A stretch of 20,053 nucleotides of DNA, from the NCBI GenBank assembly GCA_041689775.1, contig JBDNFP010000023.1:1-20053 (forward strand). The letters run 5' to 3'. A program made the position numbers and the translations under genes. The notes under the pieces are model-generated. The model saw only the letters and a list, made by a program, of their open reading frames with translations. It was not told the origin of the DNA and did no database searches. Of this stretch, positions 16,201-20,053 are shown piece after piece; position 1 is the first letter of the stretch; each line of letters begins with the position of its first letter. The stretch comes from JBDNFP01 sp041689775. Its GTDB lineage: Bacteria > Bacteroidota > Bacteroidia > Cytophagales > Spirosomataceae.

Positions 16201-17611
16201 CGCCGATGAGTGGGATGGATTGGATAAGGACGAAAAAAAGAAAATTCGTAATGATCTTAAAAAGGAGAAATTTGTGGGAATTGCTCCTCCCAACTATACC
16301 GATGCAGTAGCCGCTGACTACCCGGATTGTTTGGCTATTGTGGAAAGGGATGTGAAGCCGGAGCGGCAGAGGTGGGCACTTGATAAAGACAAAAAAGAAA
16401 TAGTAGGAGAATATGCTTTAAGAAAACCAATGCCAGAAAGATGGTGGCATTATGGGGAAAAAAGACCTGGCTTATACCAAACTATTCAAGGTATGGAACG
16501 GGTATTAGTTCATACTCGTGTTTCAAAAACCCATGCCTTTGTTTTTCAGTCAAATAATATTGTTTTCTCAGATGCTACTGTTGTATTTGTTACGAATCAA
16601 TATGCAGTATTACAAAGTAGTTTTCATGAGAATTGGGCATGGCTATATTCTTCTTCCATGAAAGGAGACAGAAGGTATGGACCGTCCGATGCCTTTGAAA
16701 CTTATCCTTTTCCTAAAAACCTTCCACAAAAGCGGCAAGAAAAATTAGAAACTATTGGTAAACAACACCGCCAACATCGCCGCCAACTGATGCAAGGTCT
16801 GCAATTAGGTCTAACTAGAATTAGTGGACTTTTCAATTCCCAGGAGCTACACTCCCTCCATGATGACACCCTCCGGGAGCTAAGCAAAGAGGAGGAAAAG
16901 AAACTTACTAAACAGGTAGGCAAAGAGGGGCAGTTCCTTTACAGGCACCTGCACCGCACGCCGGAGGCTACCCTATCTTTCAACGAAGCCGTGCGGCAGA
17001 TAGCCGAGCTGCGCCGCCTGCACGTGGAGATGGATACCGCCGTGCTGGAAGCCTACGGCTGGGCCACGGCCAGCGAAGATGGCCCGGCCATCTCCCTCCG
17101 GCACGATTTCTACGAGGTAGACTACCTCCCCGAAAACGATCGCGTACGCTACACCATCCACCCCGAGGCCCGCGCTGAAGTACTCAAACGCCTGCTGGCC
17201 CTCAACCACCGCCTCTACGCTGAAGAGCAAGAAGCCAAAAAAGCTGGCAAGAAGCCCACCAAATCGAAGGCGTTGTCGGCACCGGCCACAACAACCCTGG
17301 GAGCCCCACAAATGGCCGCCGAAGAGATAGCGGCCTACCACAGCCCAAAAAGTTTGCTAGAAGTAACCTCCCCGCTCTTCGGCAGCGCGGCCCGGCCATC
17401 GGTCATCGCCGAGCGCTCGCGGGTTACGCTCACCGTCGAAGGCAAAATCCTCCGCGTCTGCCTGCTGAAAGGCATCAACGAAGGCGGCTTCTCCGGCAGC
17501 TTCCAAAACATCCGCCTCGACAGCCCGCTGGCTGAGGCGTTACTGGGGCAAAAGGTGGGGGCTAAGGTGGAGTTTGGGGGGAAGATGTATGAGGTGTTGG
17601 GGGTGGAGTGA
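13289..17611 (+). CDS. Eco57I/DrmMI-type adenine-specific DNA methyltransferase
   Basis: 1440 residues, 2 bp after the AlbA_2 gene, so translation is probably coupled. Residues 1-450 form the helical N-terminal domain usual for PglX/DrmMI/type IIG-like enzymes. SAM-binding motif I is DVACGSGHILL (498-508) and catalytic motif IV is NPPF (762-765), which indicates N6-adenine methylation. A target-recognition region follows (about 800-1200; GDDLN, RWVINFFDW, VWxH-like RWWHYGEKRP), then a helical segment. The last 40 or so residues (SPLAEALLGQKVGAKVEF, YEVLGV) resemble the GreA/GreB C-terminal domain. No PD-(D/E)XK nuclease motif is obvious at the N-terminus, so it is probably methylation-only, as DrmMI is. 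The recognition part (roughly 15690-16850) is markedly AT-rich compared with about 63% GC in the flanks. PglX of BREX is the main alternative, but no other BREX gene is present. Confidence 0.87.
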   Translation: MQFPSFTIQGNIVSSEILTKIREEDIRHQDARSFGLDAKTTLRDEIGIAWAATRAHYTAFRLRVNRLKDDDPGTSETRNSWMIPLLRELGYDIEKARAYTLADSGKSYAISHKAVNRGDFAVHIMGINDSLDKRRESGGPRLSPHGLVQEFLNNTEHDYALVTNGRYLRLLRDATRLVRLSYLEVDLEKMMEEELYIDFALLFRLLHASRMPALPDETTDSPIEYYHQESLSSGSRIREKLSVAVKQSILQLANGFLHHPANEDFTGKVAQGTIAPADYYLYQLRVIYRFLFLIVTEERNLVYPDTKDQAVQRLRGIYYDYYSIERLRRLAYKSLYIDGRKTDLWEGLKTTFELFEDGRYGQKLSIKPLGSGLFGRNALGELPNLTLSNEVLLRVIRNLTLFENNDGQLVRVNYSDLDVEEFGSVYEGLLEFDAVFKAVGNRPTFAFVEGTGRSSSGSHYTPEELVKPLITHSLDYLIADRLKAPNPEQALLSLKIADVACGSGHILLSAARRVAIELARVRTHEEQPAPTAIRQALRDVIKQCIYGVDKNPLAVELCKVALWLEAHNPGEPLNFLDHRIKCGDALVGLAQAQDLQRGIATEAFKALPNDDKGVAKLFRDRNKRERATQTQLPLNYNQTIGNDLTALMQAYTAFDALPERTPDEIATKQQAYTRLLGGRNHQRLKTLADLQLMPFFVAKTDLNQATLLTDATYRRYLRGEASPTDPEETKAITTAATHRFFHWFLEFPEVFTRGGFDCVLGNPPFLGGLKLSTNYGQNYLTYLHHAYAPAGGTCDLVAYFFRRIFSLNQKGGFLSLISTNTIAQGDTRAGGLETIITDGGTLNHAVRSMRWPGLAAVEVALVTIHKGEWNNTFTLDQKPVKTITPYLDSAETLGNPYPLEQNKGKSFIGSYVLGMGFIMDPQQAQALIAQDPKNKDALFPYLNGDDLNSNPDQSPSRWVINFFDWPLCRYSADEWDGLDKDEKKKIRNDLKKEKFVGIAPPNYTDAVAADYPDCLAIVERDVKPERQRWALDKDKKEIVGEYALRKPMPERWWHYGEKRPGLYQTIQGMERVLVHTRVSKTHAFVFQSNNIVFSDATVVFVTNQYAVLQSSFHENWAWLYSSSMKGDRRYGPSDAFETYPFPKNLPQKRQEKLETIGKQHRQHRRQLMQGLQLGLTRISGLFNSQELHSLHDDTLRELSKEEEKKLTKQVGKEGQFLYRHLHRTPEATLSFNEAVRQIAELRRLHVEMDTAVLEAYGWATASEDGPAISLRHDFYEVDYLPENDRVRYTIHPEARAEVLKRLLALNHRLYAEEQEAKKAGKKPTKSKALSAPATTTLGAPQMAAEEIAAYHSPKSLLEVTSPLFGSAARPSVIAERSRVTLTVEGKILRVCLLKGINEGGFSGSFQNIRLDSPLAEALLGQKVGAKVEFGGKMYEVLGVE

Positions 17612-17645
17612 AAGGGGATGCTCAAATGTATAAACGCAATTGATT

Positions 17646-20053
17646 ATGAAGCATAGGTGGGAATTGTACAAAGAGACCTTTAACAAAAGGCGAATTATAC
17701 TGCTGCTGTGTCTAATTGCAGTGCTGGCAATCTTTCATGCTGTTATTTTACCCGGTATTGTCAGTTTCGTAAAAGCAGTATTTAACCCTCTGGATGAGGA
17801 GGATACCTTCACGACTTTATGTATAGTTGCTCTTTTCCTGTATGCCGTAGGCAAAGCTTCTGAACAGGTCTTCTTTAAAAAAAATTGGCCGTCATTAACT
17901 TCAATCGTTGCCTTCTTATCCATTGGGATATACTATTGGCTGTGCTATCGGTCAGACCCAACATGGGTATTTTTCAAGCTATTTTCCACAGCTATTTACC
18001 TTACTGACCTTCTCCTTGTCAGTCTGTTTCTACTTACCGCTGATTTCATCCATTTACAGTCGCCATTGAAGGAAGGACCAAGCGCCCTATTTTCAGACGA
18101 TCCCTCCAAAGTAGAAAATGACTTGCTGGGTCGGGATCAATATATTGAGAAGGTGAGGGATGCCATTAAGCACACGGTAGCTGATCGGGCCATAGGAATC
18201 TCCATCCTGGCAGAGTGGGGCTTTGGCAAAACAGTCTTCATGAATCTACTAAAAAATCGGTTGGAGGAAGACCCTGAAACAATTATTATTGAGTTCAACC
18301 CCTGGATCGGGGAGCGTAGTCAATCTACCATCAAATACTTTTTTGAAGTGCTCGAAAATGAACTCCAAAAATATGATTCAAGTGCTTCCAGAAAGATTAG
18401 TCAATACACAAACGATTTACTTCAACCCGTAGAGGAAGACAATCTATGGACCAAGTTGGCCAAGACAGGTACCAATATCCTTTTTCCAGGTGAAACTACA
18501 ATTCAAGAAAAAAAGGATGCAATAAACAGGATCATCACCAGAATAGGTAAGCGTATTGTGATACTCCTTGACGATCTGGATCGACTTAATGGGGAGGAGC
18601 TATCGGATGTTATGAGGCTCATCCGTAATACAGCTGACTTTAAACAAACCTTCTTCGTTGCTGCATTAGACAGAAATTATGTACTCAATGCCTTGAAGGA
18701 AAGCAACATGGTCGAAAGCCGGGATAGGTACCTTGAAAAGATATTTCAGTTAGAGATAGTATTGCCACCCATTCGGAAAAATATAGTCCTGGAACAGTTA
18801 CTCTTGGCTTTTTCCAGTATAATCAATGATGAAAATAAGGCTAAGAAAGATAAGGGAGACATACCTGTCAGCGAGTTAGAAGAGGTTATGAAGGACCTGT
18901 GGGATGATGAGATTGTTCATAATCCAAAATATCCAATAGCAGGATTACTTTCTTATTCTTTATTAGACCAGTGCATAACAAATATTCGGGATGTAAATCG
19001 TTTTGCCAATAGCTTTCGAATAGTTTATGAAATGATCAAAGAAAGTGTTCAAGGTGATATGTCCGTTCTGAAGGAATTTTTCCTTTTAGAGTTGATAAAA
19101 TTCAAAGCTCCTAGTCTTTATAACCTCTTTGCGAACAAAGTGATTTTTGAGAGGCCAAAGAATGGTCAAAGAGACTGGAAATTAAATGGAAAGAAATTTG
19201 AGAATATTTTAGATGAAAGTTCAGCGGTTGCTGAGTCTTTATCCATTTCAAAAATTGACCGAGCTGTTTTCAAACAAATTATTGAAACGCTTTTTACTTC
19301 TTCAAGTCCCCACCTCAGGTCAACCTCTGTAAGAATGAGAGAAAACCACTCCGTCTTCTTCAATTATAGTAACAGAATTTCCGTATTCGGGCTTCTTAAC
19401 CGACTGGGCAAAGGTTTTAGCAGTATGAAAGCATTTATTGATGAATTAGCGAAAAAAGATATTACTCCCAACAAAAAAGATATTGAAGCCTTTATTCTAA
19501 CGATGGATGAGATGAAGGATACTCAGCCGCCTGAGCACTATCAACTTATGCTGAAAAGTTTGTTGTATTGTGAAAAATATTTTAGTCATTTTAATCTTTT
19601 ACAGTTTATTCTCTACTATTTTTCAAAAAATAATTTAGAAAAAGTTTATGGAGACAATGTAGAACCCTTCAATAAATTTTTGAAAGAAGATGTATTTAAA
19701 ACAAATAATCTATCATTAGAAATTAGGCATTTTTTAGCCAGTGAGTTAGTAATTCAAGAACTTAGAGGCAATACTCAGACAAATAAATTAACCCAAGGGG
19801 AAGCAATTAGAAATATTTCGAAGAGTCTTTTCTTTAAGTATTTAGATAGTGAGCCTAAAAATGAGAAAAAAGAAGCCACCGTATACTTTATGTTATCTAG
19901 AACTTGGGGTACTCGAGATGAGGAGACACAAAGGGTTAAACTAGAAAATGATGCCTGTTTGAAGTTCAGAGAATATTTAAAAGATCACCATAGAGTGTAT
20001 GTTCAACGACTAATTAGGTCACATACAGATCCTGAAAAAGTTTTTAAAGACTA
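17646..20053 (+). CDS. Membrane-anchored KAP-family P-loop NTPase, 3'-truncated
   Basis: The frame is open from ATG 17646 to the window end (802 codons); an in-frame TAA at 17631-17633 fixes the start region. Four hydrophobic segments (about 17-42, 56-70, 84-100 and 108-137) precede the P-loop domain, so the protein is probably an inner-membrane protein with cytoplasmic NTPase. KAP signatures are LGRD (161-164), Walker A AEWGFGKT (189-196), EFNPW (216-220, the usual FNAW-type motif), Walker B VILLDDLDRL (305-314, acidic D309/D310) and FFVAALD with a downstream NIRDVNRFAN sensor-like segment. KAP NTPases are common in defence islands (QatA of QatABCD is one). It lies 34 bp after the methyltransferase with no visible terminator, so co-transcription is possible. 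GC content falls from near 45-50% in the NTPase part to about 22-30% after 19400. Function of the C-terminal half is unrecognised. Confidence 0.85.
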   Translation, partial: MKHRWELYKETFNKRRIILLLCLIAVLAIFHAVILPGIVSFVKAVFNPLDEEDTFTTLCIVALFLYAVGKASEQVFFKKNWPSLTSIVAFLSIGIYYWLCYRSDPTWVFFKLFSTAIYLTDLLLVSLFLLTADFIHLQSPLKEGPSALFSDDPSKVENDLLGRDQYIEKVRDAIKHTVADRAIGISILAEWGFGKTVFMNLLKNRLEEDPETIIIEFNPWIGERSQSTIKYFFEVLENELQKYDSSASRKISQYTNDLLQPVEEDNLWTKLAKTGTNILFPGETTIQEKKDAINRIITRIGKRIVILLDDLDRLNGEELSDVMRLIRNTADFKQTFFVAALDRNYVLNALKESNMVESRDRYLEKIFQLEIVLPPIRKNIVLEQLLLAFSSIINDENKAKKDKGDIPVSELEEVMKDLWDDEIVHNPKYPIAGLLSYSLLDQCITNIRDVNRFANSFRIVYEMIKESVQGDMSVLKEFFLLELIKFKAPSLYNLFANKVIFERPKNGQRDWKLNGKKFENILDESSAVAESLSISKIDRAVFKQIIETLFTSSSPHLRSTSVRMRENHSVFFNYSNRISVFGLLNRLGKGFSSMKAFIDELAKKDITPNKKDIEAFILTMDEMKDTQPPEHYQLMLKSLLYCEKYFSHFNLLQFILYYFSKNNLEKVYGDNVEPFNKFLKEDVFKTNNLSLEIRHFLASELVIQELRGNTQTNKLTQGEAIRNISKSLFFKYLDSEPKNEKKEATVYFMLSRTWGTRDEETQRVKLENDACLKFREYLKDHHRVYVQRLIRSHTDPEKVFKD

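Noticed and set aside
3732..17611. BREX system
   Set aside because: The methyltransferase could pass for PglX, but no PglZ, BrxC, BrxA, BrxB or Lon-like gene is present.
3732..17611. Complete classical DISARM
   Set aside because: No separate DrmA and DrmB and no phospholipase-D-type DrmC can be found; the helicase carries its DUF1998-like region in the same chain.

Overview
The window looks like a chromosomal segment of a Bacteroidetes bacterium, probably a Cytophagales-type soil or freshwater species (inference). The protein families at the left edge, the scarcity of strong Shine-Dalgarno sequences and the alternation of GC-rich core-like genes with AT-rich islands all fit this.

Layout. 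Bases 2-1150 are the 3' part of a neutral/alkaline ceramidase-family gene. Bases 1262-2527 encode a beta-propeller-like protein of unknown function. Both are GC-rich and look like ordinary host genes. Bases 2613-2963 encode an orphan HigA-type XRE antitoxin flanked by a 12-bp direct repeat. Bases 3029-3666 are AT-rich and hold minus-strand gene debris. The main piece is the C-terminal end of an AlbA_2/RecG-like ATPase of the same family as the intact gene at 11841. A 211-bp region (3521-3731) separates it from the next operon and holds a further small minus-strand fragment.

Bases 3732-17611 are a tightly packed four-gene plus-strand operon (gaps of 12, 9 and 2 bp). The genes are a 1754-aa YprA/MrfA-type superfamily 2 helicase with a DUF1998/MZB-like region and a C-terminal nuclease-like domain; a 940-aa SNF2-like helicase resembling DISARM DrmD; a 481-aa AlbA_2 (Schlafen-like) ATPase with winged helix; and a 1440-aa Eco57I/PglX/DrmMI-type adenine methyltransferase. 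I interpret this as an anti-phage defence system related to DISARM and Druantia but identical to neither. DrmA, DrmB and DrmC do not occur as separate genes, no PglZ is present (so it is not BREX), and an AlbA_2 protein is built in. From memory, recent work on YprA-family helicases proposed such DISARM/Druantia intermediates under names such as ARMADA; I cannot verify assignment here. A plausible division of labour is that the methyltransferase marks self DNA, while the two translocases and the nuclease-like domain act on unmarked incoming DNA.

Bases 17646-20053 are the 5' part (802 codons, still open) of a membrane-anchored KAP-family P-loop NTPase. It follows the methyltransferase after 34 bp and may be part of the system or the first gene of a neighbouring defence module. 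No tRNA, rRNA, CRISPR array, integrase or transposase was seen.
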